Positions 17,720 through 27,834 are shown, numbered from the stretch's first letter. The stretch: 64,000 nt of DNA from Acetonema longum DSM 6540 (GCF_000219125.1 NZ_AFGF01000007.1:1-64000), one strand, 5' to 3'. The notes: a model not told the origin generated them from the sequence alone. Translations and numbers: made by a program.

Positions 17720-19712
17720 CTTTTACGTCGACTTTAGTATCATAGAAGGTACTCCCCGCCGCCCGGTCGGCCAGCCGCTGGGAGGTCAGGGCATTCACCG
17801 TGCGATCGCCGGGAGCATCCTTTATCCAGTATATGCTGTCGGCTACCACCACTCCGGCCGGGACTTTATCTGTAACTTTTAAAATAAATGGCACTTCGCC
17901 CCGAATATTAAATGCCACCACCTGCTGCCGGTCGGTCAACTGCTTCGCGGCGGCGTCAGCCGGGTTCATCTGCAGATACATGGCTTCTTTTTGCATCAGC
18001 AAATCGTCCCGTTCGTTAAAAGACGAATTCAGGGAGTATAAGTTAGGCGCCGTCATCAGCCAAAAGGGCGCTGACTCCCCTGCCGGCGGAAAATAACGGG
18101 GCAGCGGCTCCTTTTCTTTCTCATTGAGAATTTCGATTCTGCCGCTGGGAGTTCTGTAGTCCAGTTTATAACCCTCCGGCAAGGGCAGCTCCACGGTCAG
18201 GCCATTTTTCAGCCGGTCCATATCCACGCCGGCCATCCAGGGCTTGGGATCGGCTAGCAGGGAATCAATCATTTCATCGGCGCTCTGCCGGAAAAACGCG
18301 TCCTCAAACCCCATTTCACGGGCTAACAGCTGAAAGACTTCCCAGTTTGACTTGGACTCGCCCACAGCGGGAATAGCCGGATAGGTCCGCTGCAGGCAAT
18401 AGTGCCCGTAGGACCGGTATATATCCGACGTTTCCAGAGAACTGGCAGCCGGCAGCACAATATCGGCATACAGGCAGGTATCCGTCATAAACCGTTCATG
18501 GACGACCGTAAATAAGTCCTGCCGCATCAGGCCGGCTATGACTTTGTTCTGGTCCGGCGCTACCGCTGCCGGATTGGAAGTATATACATAGAAGCTTCTC
18601 ACCGGCGGATTGGCCGCTTCCGTCAGAGCGTCGCCGATCTGGTTCATATTGATGATCCGGGTCTCTTCGGCCATAAAATCTTCCCGTGTGACTTGTTCCA
18701 TGGCAAAGGCAGATCCGGTACTAATGGAGCTTAGCAAGCCGCCACCCGACTTTTGCCAGGCTCCGGCCAGGGCTGGCAGACAAGTGATACAGCGGACGGT
18801 CATAGCGCCATTGGCATACCGGGAAAGTCCGCTTCCCAGGCTGATAAACGGCGCCCGGGCGCTGGCATAAGTCTTGGCCAGTTCCACAATAACCGCCGGA
18901 TCCAGACCGGTCACGTCACTGACGGCTTCCGGCGCATAGGCCGGCAGAGTGTCTTTAAACTGTTCAAAGCCATGGACATGCCGCGCAATAAAGTCTTTGT
19001 CCACCCAGCCTTCACGTACCATGACCTGCATCATTGACAGAGCCAGCGCCCCATCACTGCCGGGCTTGACCAGAATGACCCGGTCAGCCGCAACCGCCGT
19101 AGGCGTTTCATAGGTGTCAATCAGCCAGACCTTGGCCCCTTGCTGTTTCGCTTTCCGCACAATCTGAAAAAAATGAATGCTGGTTGCCAGAATATTTGTG
19201 CCCCATAAGATGATAAAATCACTCTTTGGCGCTTCATCCGGATGAAGCGCCAGGGTAGAACCCATAACCGCTTTCCAGCCATAATCTTTAGCTGGTGAAC
19301 AGATGGTCCGTTCCAGCCGGGAAGCACCCAGGCGATGAAAAAAAGGATGCCCGGCATGACGCTGCACCAGGCCCATGGTGCCGGCGTAAGAGTAAGGCAA
19401 AATCGCCTCCGCGCCATACTCGGCAATGATCGTGCGCCACTGACCGCCAATGCGCCGAATAGCTTCTTCCCAGGATATAGGCCGGAACTGTCCCTGCCCC
19501 TTGGCGCCTGCCCGCAAAAGAGGCTGAGTCAATCGTCCGGGAGAATGCACGGTTTTTTCGTAATGATTCATTTTCGGGCAAAGACTGCCCCGGGTATAGG
19601 GGTGATCTGGATCGCCGGTTACTTTGACCGCGCTGCCGGCCTCAACCTCTACCAGCAAGCCGCAGGCATCCGGACAATCGTAGGGACAAACCGAGCGTTT
19701 CACTGTCACCAT
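17709..19712 (-). CDS. Molybdopterin-dependent oxidoreductase (DMSO reductase superfamily, single subunit)
   Basis: 667-residue catalytic subunit. The N-terminal 4Fe-4S motif is CPYDCPDAC followed by GSLCPK. The segment ERTICSPAKDYGWKA carries the probable molybdenum-ligand cysteine. ADIVLPAASSLETSDIYRSYGHYC is split by the usual cofactor-binding features, and the C-terminal molydop-binding domain starts near residue 550 (SGRIEILNE). No Tat signal, so probably cytosolic. No electron-transfer subunit is adjacent. Substrate unknown. The TGA stop lies inside a dispersed repeat arm. An ABM monooxygenase-like gene and an MFS gene lie upstream on the same strand. Confidence 0.85.
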   Translation of the reverse strand: MVTVKRSVCPYDCPDACGLLVEVEAGSAVKVTGDPDHPYTRGSLCPKMNHYEKTVHSPGRLTQPLLRAGAKGQGQFRPISWEEAIRRIGGQWRTIIAEYGAEAILPYSYAGTMGLVQRHAGHPFFHRLGASRLERTICSPAKDYGWKAVMGSTLALHPDEAPKSDFIILWGTNILATSIHFFQIVRKAKQQGAKVWLIDTYETPTAVAADRVILVKPGSDGALALSMMQVMVREGWVDKDFIARHVHGFEQFKDTLPAYAPEAVSDVTGLDPAVIVELAKTYASARAPFISLGSGLSRYANGAMTVRCITCLPALAGAWQKSGGGLLSSISTGSAFAMEQVTREDFMAEETRIINMNQIGDALTEAANPPVRSFYVYTSNPAAVAPDQNKVIAGLMRQDLFTVVHERFMTDTCLYADIVLPAASSLETSDIYRSYGHYCLQRTYPAIPAVGESKSNWEVFQLLAREMGFEDAFFRQSADEMIDSLLADPKPWMAGVDMDRLKNGLTVELPLPEGYKLDYRTPSGRIEILNEKEKEPLPRYFPPAGESAPFWLMTAPNLYSLNSSFNERDDLLMQKEAMYLQMNPADAAAKQLTDRQQVVAFNIRGEVPFILKVTDKVPAGVVVADSIYWIKDAPGDRTVNALTSQRLADRAAGSTFYDTKVDVKGAC

Positions 19713-19728
19713 ACCCGACCTCCTGATT

Positions 19729-20025
19729 TTATATTTTAATTTCTTCCGCCTGAAATACCTTGACTGATCGATCCAGCCTCATATCTTTTACCGTACTGCC
19801 AAAGGCGGCAAAATGGGGTGTCTTAAAATGCCGGTCTAAAGCCTCCCGGTCCGTCCATTCCTCCACGAACATAAAACTGTCATTACTAACAGTATCCGCC
19901 ATCAACTGATAACTGATACATCCCGCTTCCGCCCGGGTAGCCCGGATCACAATTTCTGCCTGCTCTAAAAACGCCTCAATGCATTCGGGTTTTATTTTCG
20001 ATTTCGCATGCACCACGATCATCAT
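19729..20025 (-). CDS. ABM-domain protein (putative quinol monooxygenase, YgiN-like)
   Basis: 98-residue dimeric alpha-beta barrel protein of the antibiotic biosynthesis monooxygenase fold. Diagnostic pieces are VVHAKSKIKPECIEAFLE, EAGCISYQLM, FMFVEEWTDREALDRH and TPHFAAF. Members oxidise quinols or other small aromatics without cofactor. Good GGGAGG site five bases before the ATG. Sixteen bases upstream of the molybdopterin oxidoreductase gene, so probably cotranscribed. Confidence 0.85.
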   Translation of the reverse strand: MMIVVHAKSKIKPECIEAFLEQAEIVIRATRAEAGCISYQLMADTVSNDSFMFVEEWTDREALDRHFKTPHFAAFGSTVKDMRLDRSVKVFQAEEIKI

Positions 20026-20132
20026 GCAGCCCTCCCCTTTTCTTCATCATCTGCTGCCTATATTCGCGACGATCGGCGCCGATTTCCTCCTAGTCACAAC
20101 CTTTTTAGGACGGCGCAGAGCGTCTCGCTTAC

Positions 20133-21308
20133 CTAAGCATTTTGTTCTACTGCCTGTGCCTTCTGAACCAGTGTCATATAAAAATAGTAGGTACAGACCA
20201 GCACCACAGCTGCAGAGACCCAAAACAGGACCCGATAGCCAAAAGTGTCGGCCACGACGCCCAGAACCGCGGCTCCCATGGCATTGCCCACATCGCCGGC
20301 TGTCGAAAGAGTGCCAAGGGCAGTGCCTTTATTGGCGGGATTAGTATGCTCCACCACATATACCGCCAAGGAGGGGAAAATAACCCCAAACCCCAGTCCC
20401 ACCAAAATCCCGCTGAGAATAAAGGTCATGGTAGAAGGATGAATGGCAATTACCGCCACACTACCGACATTCAGCAGACTGGCATAGGTCGCCGCCCTTT
20501 CCGCCGGCCACAATTTCGTAATATATTGCACTCCCAGCCTGGCGCTGATCACCGCCACCATAAAAGCAAAAAAGAAAGGGAAATACGGAATGCCGCCTTC
20601 AGCCAGGGCAATCAGAGGAACAAAAGTAAAGGTAGTGATACTGGCAAAATTGGAGGCAAACAGACAAATTGTCGGTGCCATAACATCTTTCGAACGCATG
20701 ATGTCCATGACCGGAGTGCGTTCCACCCCGGTCATCGGCGCAATAGCCGCGGCGCGCAAGGTCATGACCAGCACCGCAATCGCCAGTATCGCCAGGCTGA
20801 TCAGGATCAGCCGCTGAAATCCCATAGCTGCAAAGAAAAAAGGTCCGATGCTGGTAGCCACTCCCACTCCTACCATCGTGCAAACGGCATACATAGAAAT
20901 GGCGCTGGCCGTATTCTCGCGGGTTTCCACCGAACTGGCGAATGTCACCGCACCTGTGCCATAGAGAGCTACGGCAATGCCCTGGCCCAGGCGCAAAACA
21001 ACAAACGCAAAAAAGCTGCTGACCCAGAGATACGCTGCCAGACACAAGCCAATCATAACCTGTCCCACCAAAAGGACCGGCTTACTTCCCCTCACATCCA
21101 CGCCAATGCCGGCCAAGGGACGAATCAGCAGTGCACCCAGGGCTGCGATACCCATGATTAACCCGATTTGCGTATCACTAAAATTTTGCAGTTTTAAATA
21201 TACCGGCAGCACCGGCACCAGTAAATTTGAAGCAAAAGTAGTCAACATCTGGCTAACGGCAATATTTTGAAACTGCCTGTTGGCAAACAGCATTCCCATC
21301 TGTGGCAT
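20133..21308 (-). CDS. MFS transporter
   Basis: 391-residue major facilitator with about 12 membrane segments. The hallmark loop 2-3 appears as GIGVDVRGSKPVLLVGQ, and the second half has PANKGTALGTLSTAGDVGNAMG. The reading frame is intact. Substrate cannot be predicted; position upstream of the ABM and molybdopterin genes suggests export or import of the same small compound (inference). Confidence 0.85.
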   Translation of the reverse strand: MPQMGMLFANRQFQNIAVSQMLTTFASNLLVPVLPVYLKLQNFSDTQIGLIMGIAALGALLIRPLAGIGVDVRGSKPVLLVGQVMIGLCLAAYLWVSSFFAFVVLRLGQGIAVALYGTGAVTFASSVETRENTASAISMYAVCTMVGVGVATSIGPFFFAAMGFQRLILISLAILAIAVLVMTLRAAAIAPMTGVERTPVMDIMRSKDVMAPTICLFASNFASITTFTFVPLIALAEGGIPYFPFFFAFMVAVISARLGVQYITKLWPAERAATYASLLNVGSVAVIAIHPSTMTFILSGILVGLGFGVIFPSLAVYVVEHTNPANKGTALGTLSTAGDVGNAMGAAVLGVVADTFGYRVLFWVSAAVVLVCTYYFYMTLVQKAQAVEQNA

Positions 21309-21533
21309 AAAACAACACCTTCTCTGTCCATTATGAATCGATATTCGGAATAAAGAAAATAAAACATAAATCCATCCAGTCGCAACCAGATAAATTTATG
21401 CTCTAAATTTTCTCAGTTATATCCTACTGCAGGATACTTCCATATATTATATGATATGCCTTTGCACTGACTTTAGCAACCCATTTTTATCAGGCTATTT
21501 CAGGCTGTTCTTATTTGGCAAGCTCCTTCATCA

Positions 21534-22055
21534 TCAGATCAACACCATCAATAAGGCAGTCCCGCCTCCCAGAACCGCCCCTGTCGCCACATCGCTGGGG
21601 TAATGGACACCCATATAAATGCGGGAGATGCCGGTGGCGGCAGCTAGAAATAAAAGCGGCAAGGTTAACAGGGGAAAATACATAGCATAGGATACGGCTA
21701 AAGAAAATGCCGCCGTGGTGTGGCCGGAAGGGAATGAATGATCCTTCAGCGGACCGGTCAATGTATAGCAGCCGGGCAATACCAGGTAAGGACGCGGTCG
21801 GGTAAACAGCAGCTTAACAATATAGGCTACCGCATGACTGAAGGCCAAGGCAAAAATGGCATGTACAGCAGCTTCGGCCAGCATGCCCCTGCCTGCCAGA
21901 TAGAAAACAGCACAAGAAAGAATGGTAAAAACCGGTCCGCCCAGTTCAGTGATCCAGGGCATAATCGTGTCCAGGCAATTGCGACGCCAAGCATGATTAA
22001 TGTGATAAAACAGTTTGACATCGCCCAGGAAAGCCCAGGCCGCAAGACGCGACAT
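21534..22055 (-). CDS. PAP2-superfamily membrane phosphatase (undecaprenyl-diphosphatase-like)
   Basis: 173-residue membrane protein with the three PAP2 motifs: KLLFTRPRP (motif 1), PSGHT (motif 2) and SRIYMGVHYPSDV (motif 3), between about five hydrophobic helices. Related to BcrC-type enzymes that recycle undecaprenyl pyrophosphate for cell-wall synthesis, or to phosphatidylglycerophosphatase B. Intact and monocistronic. Confidence 0.87.
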   Translation of the reverse strand: MSRLAAWAFLGDVKLFYHINHAWRRNCLDTIMPWITELGGPVFTILSCAVFYLAGRGMLAEAAVHAIFALAFSHAVAYIVKLLFTRPRPYLVLPGCYTLTGPLKDHSFPSGHTTAAFSLAVSYAMYFPLLTLPLLFLAAATGISRIYMGVHYPSDVATGAVLGGGTALLMVLI

Positions 22056-22170
22056 TTACACCCCTTCTTTCTTATATATTTTCTTAGAATATCACCTTTA
22101 TTATCCCACTTTGCCGGCTAAATGGAAAGACCTTCGCAGGACATGAGAAGTTAATTTTTTATAAATATTT

Positions 22171-24801
22171 TTATTGCAGCATAGTCCCCAGCCGTTTGGC
22201 AATGGGTGAGAAACCGGGCTGCTCACAACCGTCCTGACAGGAGATCGCAGCTTCATTCAGACGCCAAATCTCAGCCGCATATTCGGCGAAGGTCCGGTCG
22301 CTGGAAAACCAGCCGGCATGAGCAATATTATGGATGCACATCCGACGCCATACTTTCTGGTCCTGATATTTGCCATTAATGATCTCTTGAGCAGCCACAT
22401 AAGCGGCAAAATCTTTCAAGACAAAATACTGGTCCCCATGGTGCAGGAAGGAGTCATAATGGGCACGGAAATCTTCCCGGTCAGAGCTTAGCGATCCGTC
22501 CACCAGTTTCTCCAGCATTCTTTTGACCCGCGGGTCGCTATGATAGATATCCCAGGGATTGTAGCCGCCCTGCCGGTAATATTGCAAAACTTCCGGCGCC
22601 GTCAGGCCGAAGGTGACAATATTGCTATGTCCCGCTGCCTCCCTGATCTCAATATTGCCGCCATCAAGAGTCCCCAGAGTCACAGCGCCGTTCATCATAA
22701 ACTTCATATTGGCCGTACCGCAGGCTTCCCGGCTGGCTGTAGGAATTTGCTCGCTGACATCGGCGGCCGGAATGATGGTTTCGGCTAAAGATACGTTGTA
22801 GTTAGCCAGAAATACCAATTTGATCTTATCCCGGATCCGCTTGTCATTGTTGATCACCTCTGCCAAACTGTTGATCAGCTTAATAGTGCGTTTGGCAATA
22901 TAGTATCCCATCGCCGCCTTGCCGCCGATAATGAAGGTTCGCGGCCAGACGGGCAGGTCCGGGTCCTCCAGCAGACGCTGATATAAATCCATGATGTGAA
23001 ATACATTCAAGCTCTGCCGTTTATAAGCGTGAATGCGTTTTACCTGTACATCAAAGATAGAGTCGGAATCCACTGCTATTCCGTTTTTTTGCTGGATGAT
23101 CCTGGCCAATACCTGCTTATTGCGCCGCTTGATTTCGGCGATTTCCTTCTGGAAAGCGGCATCGTCGGCATACTGCGTCAAATCCTGCAGGCGGCACGGA
23201 TCTTCCAGCCAAGCCTCCCCGATCGTTTCCGTGACCAAAGAGGCCAGCTTGGGGTTGGCTGCCAGCAGCCAGCGGCGGTGCGTGACGCCGTTGGTTTTAT
23301 TGTTAAATCTTTGGGGATATATTTCCCAAAAATCATGCAGAACTTCTTTCTTTAAAATGTCGGTATGCAGCACGGCTACACCATTGGTGCTGTGGCTGCC
23401 GGCAATAGCCAGATAGGCCATGTGAATATAGCCGTCAGCAATGATGGCCATATGCCGGATCTTTTCCCAGTTGCCCGGATATTTGTCCCATAGCTCACGA
23501 CAAAATCGTTCATTAATTTCGTGAACGATCATATAGATCCGCGGCAGCAGCGTTCTAAACAGATCCTCCGGCCATTTTTCCATGGCCTCCGGCAAAATGG
23601 TATGGTTGGTATAGGACATGGTCCGGACAGTAATATCCCAGGCATCTTCCCAGCTAAGGCCGGCCTCATCCACCAGCAATCGCATCATTTCCGGGACAGC
23701 CAGCGCCGGATGGGTGTCGTTAATATGTACGGCCACTTTGTCTGGCAAATTGGCATAAGGCAGGTTCATCTTCCGGAAGTCCCGCAGGATGTTCTGCAGT
23801 CCGGCCGACACCATAAAATACTGTTGCTTGAGCCGGAGGACCTTGCCCTCATGGTAGGTATCGTCCGGGTAGAGTACATGACTAATGCTCTCAAGCGATT
23901 GTTTATATTGCAAGGTATTCCGGCAATCAGTCTGACCGGCGGCGCAGGCCTGCTTTGCCAGCTCGGCTTCGGCGCTCCACAGCCGGAGAGTATTGACGGT
24001 ATTGTTATGATAACCGGTAATGGGAATATCATAGGGAACCGCCGACACGGCTTCGTAATTTTCATGGATATATACAATCCTGCCGTTGGCCTGCAACCGG
24101 ACCGCGCCGCCAAACCGGACTTCCACCGCCTCATCGGCGGCACGGTATTCCCAGGGGTAATACCCGTATTTCAGCCAGTCATCGGGAAACTCATACTGAG
24201 CGCCGCCGATAATCTGCTGCTCAAACAAGCCATAACGGTACCGGATACCGCAGCCGTGTCCATTTAGCTCCAAGGCCGCCATGGAATCAAGATAACAGGC
24301 CGCCAGACGGCCTAAGCCGCCGTTGCCCAGCCCGGGATCCTCTTCTTCTTCCCTCAGTTGGGCCAATTCTATGCCCAGTTCTCTCAGCCCCCGTTCGCAA
24401 GTATCCTTCAGGCCTAAATTGATCATATGGATGTCCAGCATACGCCCCAGGAGAAACTCTATAGAAAAATAGTACACCTGTTTCTCCTGATTTTCTTGTT
24501 GCTGAGCCCGCAGTTTTTTAGCCTGCAGCCATGTTCGGCTAATCTCATCCCTGACCAGGCTGGCCAGAGTCAGGTACTTTTCCTTATCGGACGCCGCTTC
24601 AAGAGTCTTGGCATACAGGGAGTACAGTTTGTTCCGGTAAGCTTCTTTGAACTGTTCCGTCGTCATGTCGGCATTGGGTTCCCGGCGTTCGACCGGCTTG
24701 TTTGCGTCCTGCCCGGTAACCAAAACGCCGCCAACATGTTTCGCATCGCCGCTTTTCGCCTGGCAGTACGGTTGCTGTCTTTTATACATACTATATAACA
24801 A
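22171..24801 (-). CDS. glgP: Glycogen/alpha-glucan phosphorylase
   Basis: 876-residue PLP enzyme releasing glucose-1-phosphate from glycogen or maltodextrin. Recognisable blocks: DPGLGNGGLGRLAACYLDS, AVHINDTHPALAVPEMMRLL, THRRWLLAANPKLASL, KRIHAYKRQSLN, and the PLP site EACGTANMKFMMNGAV with the cofactor lysine. Slightly longer than typical (about 815) because of a 45-residue N-terminal extension that may be untranslated, since an internal Met begins the conserved part. Its start overlaps the end of glgD by 11 bases. Confidence 0.95.
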   Translation of the reverse strand: MLYSMYKRQQPYCQAKSGDAKHVGGVLVTGQDANKPVERREPNADMTTEQFKEAYRNKLYSLYAKTLEAASDKEKYLTLASLVRDEISRTWLQAKKLRAQQQENQEKQVYYFSIEFLLGRMLDIHMINLGLKDTCERGLRELGIELAQLREEEEDPGLGNGGLGRLAACYLDSMAALELNGHGCGIRYRYGLFEQQIIGGAQYEFPDDWLKYGYYPWEYRAADEAVEVRFGGAVRLQANGRIVYIHENYEAVSAVPYDIPITGYHNNTVNTLRLWSAEAELAKQACAAGQTDCRNTLQYKQSLESISHVLYPDDTYHEGKVLRLKQQYFMVSAGLQNILRDFRKMNLPYANLPDKVAVHINDTHPALAVPEMMRLLVDEAGLSWEDAWDITVRTMSYTNHTILPEAMEKWPEDLFRTLLPRIYMIVHEINERFCRELWDKYPGNWEKIRHMAIIADGYIHMAYLAIAGSHSTNGVAVLHTDILKKEVLHDFWEIYPQRFNNKTNGVTHRRWLLAANPKLASLVTETIGEAWLEDPCRLQDLTQYADDAAFQKEIAEIKRRNKQVLARIIQQKNGIAVDSDSIFDVQVKRIHAYKRQSLNVFHIMDLYQRLLEDPDLPVWPRTFIIGGKAAMGYYIAKRTIKLINSLAEVINNDKRIRDKIKLVFLANYNVSLAETIIPAADVSEQIPTASREACGTANMKFMMNGAVTLGTLDGGNIEIREAAGHSNIVTFGLTAPEVLQYYRQGGYNPWDIYHSDPRVKRMLEKLVDGSLSSDREDFRAHYDSFLHHGDQYFVLKDFAAYVAAQEIINGKYQDQKVWRRMCIHNIAHAGWFSSDRTFAEYAAEIWRLNEAAISCQDGCEQPGFSPIAKRLGTMLQ

Positions 24802-25909
24802 TTCCTTTCTTGATCACCAGGGGATAATGAAACTCCCCTCGCAATTGTTTGCCGGATGTAACACGAACATTTTTATCGCATATCACATTCTCCAATATAG
24901 TGTTACCCGCAATATCACAATCTTGCATGATGATGCTGTCTTTAATGCAAGCGCCTCGCTGCACCGTAACACCGCAAAACAGGATGCTGTTCTCCACTCG
25001 TCCTTCTACCAGACAGCCGCCGGCCACCAAAGAATTGCGCACAGCAGCACTGTTTGCGTACTTGGTGGCCGGTTCGTCCCTGGTTTTGGTAAATATGATA
25101 GCCGACTCATGAAATAACTCACGCCATATTTCCGGCTGAAGCAGTTCAAAATTATGCTTGAAGAAACTTTGCAGACAGTTGATCCTCGCCACGTATCCCG
25201 AAACAGGATAAGCCGCTATTTTCAGGCGGCTCAGATTTTTAATCAGGCAATGTTTGGCAAAGTCAAAATCACCATGAGCAATGCAGGTATTGACTAAATC
25301 AATTAAAAGTTCTCTTTCCATAATATAAGTATCTAAGGAAAGCTTTTGATCTTTCACTCTTCCCGGATTCACCAGCATGTCACGGACCATTCCCCTTTCG
25401 TCAAGCCGCAGGGTAGTGGCCTTGGAGCAATCCTGCACCGTACAGTCTTCCTGGCTGTAAAGCAGCGTAACATCCGCCTGGACTTCCTGATGAAATTCCA
25501 GTATATCCCGGTAATCAGCCTTATAAATCACATGAACGCCGGCAATCACCACATAGTTTTGGCGGCTCTTTTCGATATAATCCAGATTACTGTGAAAATT
25601 CTCCGCGTCTCCCCGGTACGGTCTCCAAGGGTGATTGGCGTAAGCCGGCGGCAGCAGGAAAAGCCCGTCTTGTTTTCGGGCCAGATCCCAGTCCTCACCG
25701 GAACGCACGTGGTCCATCAGGGAGCGGTATTTCTGATGCGCCAGAATTCCCACATTATGAATCCCGGAATGGACCATATTAGATAAAATAAAATCAATCA
25801 TGCGGTACTTGCCGCCAAAGGGCACGGCTGCCAAAGGCCGGTGCAGCGTTAACTCCGACAAATACGAATCATCTTCCATCAAATTGATGATTCCCATCAT
25901 GCTGTTCAT
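24791..25909 (-). CDS. glgD: Glucose-1-phosphate adenylyltransferase subunit GlgD
   Basis: 372-residue regulatory partner of GlgC. It keeps the nucleotidyltransferase fold (PLAAVPFGGKYRMIDFILSN) and a left-handed beta-helix C-terminus, but lacks the N-terminal GGxGxRL catalytic loop, which reads MMGIINLMEDDSYLSEL instead, as in Bacillus and clostridial GlgD. It starts three bases after the glgC stop and overlaps glgP, so the three genes are one operon. Confidence 0.93.
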   Translation of the reverse strand: MNSMMGIINLMEDDSYLSELTLHRPLAAVPFGGKYRMIDFILSNMVHSGIHNVGILAHQKYRSLMDHVRSGEDWDLARKQDGLFLLPPAYANHPWRPYRGDAENFHSNLDYIEKSRQNYVVIAGVHVIYKADYRDILEFHQEVQADVTLLYSQEDCTVQDCSKATTLRLDERGMVRDMLVNPGRVKDQKLSLDTYIMERELLIDLVNTCIAHGDFDFAKHCLIKNLSRLKIAAYPVSGYVARINCLQSFFKHNFELLQPEIWRELFHESAIIFTKTRDEPATKYANSAAVRNSLVAGGCLVEGRVENSILFCGVTVQRGACIKDSIIMQDCDIAGNTILENVICDKNVRVTSGKQLRGEFHYPLVIKKGIVI

Positions 25910-25912
25910 ATA

Positions 25913-27076
25913 TTAGAGTTCCTCGCAATCCTCTTGTTCCCTATGAGCAAAACTCTGACCGATAACGGTGATTTCTCTGCTCCCGGGACTCAACAGCCCG
26001 ATCTTGCGTCCGGCTTCAATCTGAACTTTTTCACCAATGACTGACCGGTCAATTTCCACATCCTTGCCAATGTACACATCGGACAAAATAATGGAGCGGC
26101 GAACCCGGGCACCTGTTTCGATGTACACGTTGGCAAAAATGACGGACTGTTCCACTTGCCCGAAAATTTGACATCCCTCGCCGACGATGGACCCTGTAAC
26201 TTCAGCCCCGGGAGCGATATAATGAGGCGGCTGCCCAGAATTGAAAGAGCAGATCCGCCAACTGTCGTCCCGAATATCAAACTGGGGCTGATCCGACAAT
26301 AAATCCATATTGGCTTCCCAATAACTTTCAATGGTACCCACGTCTTTCCAATACCCCTGGAACCGGTAGGCATACAGTCGTTTGCCGGCTTTAAGCAGAG
26401 ACGGAATAATGTTCTTGCCGAAATCGTGGCTGGATGTAGGGTTTTGGGCATCTTCCCGCAGGCAGCGGCGCAGCGCCGGCCAGGAAAAAACATAGACCCC
26501 CATGGAAGCCAGGTTACTGTGGGCATTTTTCGGCTTTTCTTCAAATTCGGTGATGCGGCCGTCGCCAGCCGTATTCATGATTCCGAACCGGATGGTATCC
26601 TCCCAGGGCACCTCCAGGACCGATATCGTCACATCCGCCTGTTTTTCCCGGTGATACTCCAAAAGCTGCGAGTAGTCCATCTTATAGACATGATCTCCCG
26701 ACAGGACCAAAACATAGCATGGATCATGCATATCCAAAAAATTAATGTTCTGGTAGATGGCATCCGCCGTACCGGAATACCAATCACCGCCTTTTTCCCG
26801 CAGGTACGGCGGCAGCAGAAATACTCCGCCGTATTTTCGGTCCAGGCCCCAGGCGCTGCCGACCCCTATGTACTGATTCAGCACAAAGGGTCGATACTGA
26901 GTCAAAACCCCCACCGTATCAATCCCTGAGTTATAGCAGTTGCTTAAAGTAAAATCAATGATCCGGTACTTGCCGCCAAAAGGAATGGCCGGCTTAGCCA
27001 AATTCTTGGTCAAAGCCCCCAACCGGCTCCCCTGTCCCCCTGCCAACAGCATGGCCACACATTTTTTTGCCGGCAT
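25913..27076 (-). CDS. glgC: Glucose-1-phosphate adenylyltransferase (ADP-glucose pyrophosphorylase)
   Basis: 387-residue enzyme making ADP-glucose for glycogen. It has the catalytic loop [36 protein letters not shown], the substrate segment [16 protein letters not shown] and a hexapeptide beta-helix C-terminus. Start set at the ATG at 27076 with GGGAGG ten bases upstream; an open frame continues upstream without conserved sequence. First gene of glgC-glgD-glgP. Glycogen synthase and branching enzyme are not in the window. Confidence 0.95.
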   Translation of the reverse strand: MPAKKCVAMLLAGGQGSRLGALTKNLAKPAIPFGGKYRIIDFTLSNCYNSGIDTVGVLTQYRPFVLNQYIGVGSAWGLDRKYGGVFLLPPYLREKGGDWYSGTADAIYQNINFLDMHDPCYVLVLSGDHVYKMDYSQLLEYHREKQADVTISVLEVPWEDTIRFGIMNTAGDGRITEFEEKPKNAHSNLASMGVYVFSWPALRRCLREDAQNPTSSHDFGKNIIPSLLKAGKRLYAYRFQGYWKDVGTIESYWEANMDLLSDQPQFDIRDDSWRICSFNSGQPPHYIAPGAEVTGSIVGEGCQIFGQVEQSVIFANVYIETGARVRRSIILSDVYIGKDVEIDRSVIGEKVQIEAGRKIGLLSPGSREITVIGQSFAHREQEDCEEL

Positions 27077-27263
27077 CAACAGCCGTTCCTCCCTCACATT
27101 CCCCTTAACCCGCTTCTGATCCCAGACAGTATAAAATCCCACTGAGCTTAGCATGATTCATGCGTATCCCGATGGGATCCTGGATTCAATAACCGAAGCA
27201 TTCCGTTTCCTGAATTATTTTGAGTGATTTTGCGGGGTTTTATACTCGAATCCATCCTTAAAA

Positions 27264-27296
27264 GAAAAAAGCGAATCCCATGCCCGAGGGATTCGC
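27264..27296 (-). terminator. Rho-independent terminator after the methyltransferase-like gene
   Basis: Perfect nine-base arms GCGAATCCC and GGGATTCGC with an eight-base loop. On the minus strand they are followed by TTTTTTCTTTT. It lies 30 bases after the stop at 27325. Confidence 0.9.
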
Positions 27297-27324
27297 CTCT
27301 GCCAAGCTCCCGCTTGTCCCTGTG

Positions 27325-27834
27325 CTATTCACCGGCTAAAGCGCGTTCCTCCGCCGGAATTCTCACCAGGAGCAGCAGTGCGGCATTGACGGTTGTGGCA
27401 ATAGCAGCCGTATATACCGCATCAAAAATCATCGGCGCCGCCACCAGTTCCAGAGCCACAGCCAGATAGTTGGGATGCCTCAGAAAGCGGTATGGACCGT
27501 GCTGCACAGGTTGGCTCCCGGGAATGACCAAAATGCGGGTATTCCAATAATGCCCCAGGCTGATGATGCACCAATATCTGATTACCTGCGCCAACAGAAA
27601 CAAACTCAGCCAAAGCGGCCAGGAAAAAGCCAGACAGTTGTTGAATCCGCCCTCCGCCATCCAGCCGGCCAGCCATGCAGCGTGCAGCAGGAAAAACGAC
27701 GGATAATGCCCGACGCCATACTCGCGGGCCCCTTGTTTCAGCGCCCATAGCCGGTTACGATGGGCCAGCAGCAATTCCGACAGGCGCTGGCTAACGATGA
27801 TGGCGGCCAAACCGGCAATCAGCCACGCTACCAT
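27325..27834 (-). CDS. Isoprenylcysteine carboxyl methyltransferase-like membrane protein (BpsB/YpbQ-like)
   Basis: 169-residue membrane protein with about four hydrophobic segments and the ICMT-type SAM-binding signature GPYRFLRHPNYLAV, followed by a hydrophobic C-terminus. In Bacillus the equivalent protein (BpsB/YpbQ) methylates alkylpyrones made by the neighbouring type III polyketide synthase. Here too it directly follows and overlaps the PKS gene by seven bases, so the same role is likely (inferred from homology and context). Confidence 0.85.
   Translation of the reverse strand: MVAWLIAGLAAIIVSQRLSELLLAHRNRLWALKQGAREYGVGHYPSFFLLHAAWLAGWMAEGGFNNCLAFSWPLWLSLFLLAQVIRYWCIISLGHYWNTRILVIPGSQPVQHGPYRFLRHPNYLAVALELVAAPMIFDAVYTAAIATTVNAALLLLVRIPAEERALAGE

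Noticed and set aside
20043-20135. Possible further copy of the dispersed repeat
   Set aside because: Only short words match (GCAGAGCGTCTC and a CCTTTTTAGGACGG stretch); neither arm is recognisable, so not counted as a copy.
20142-21161. 339-codon plus-strand frame, very rich in His, Gln and Arg
   Set aside because: Antisense of an MFS gene; such polar frames commonly arise opposite hydrophobic coding sequence.
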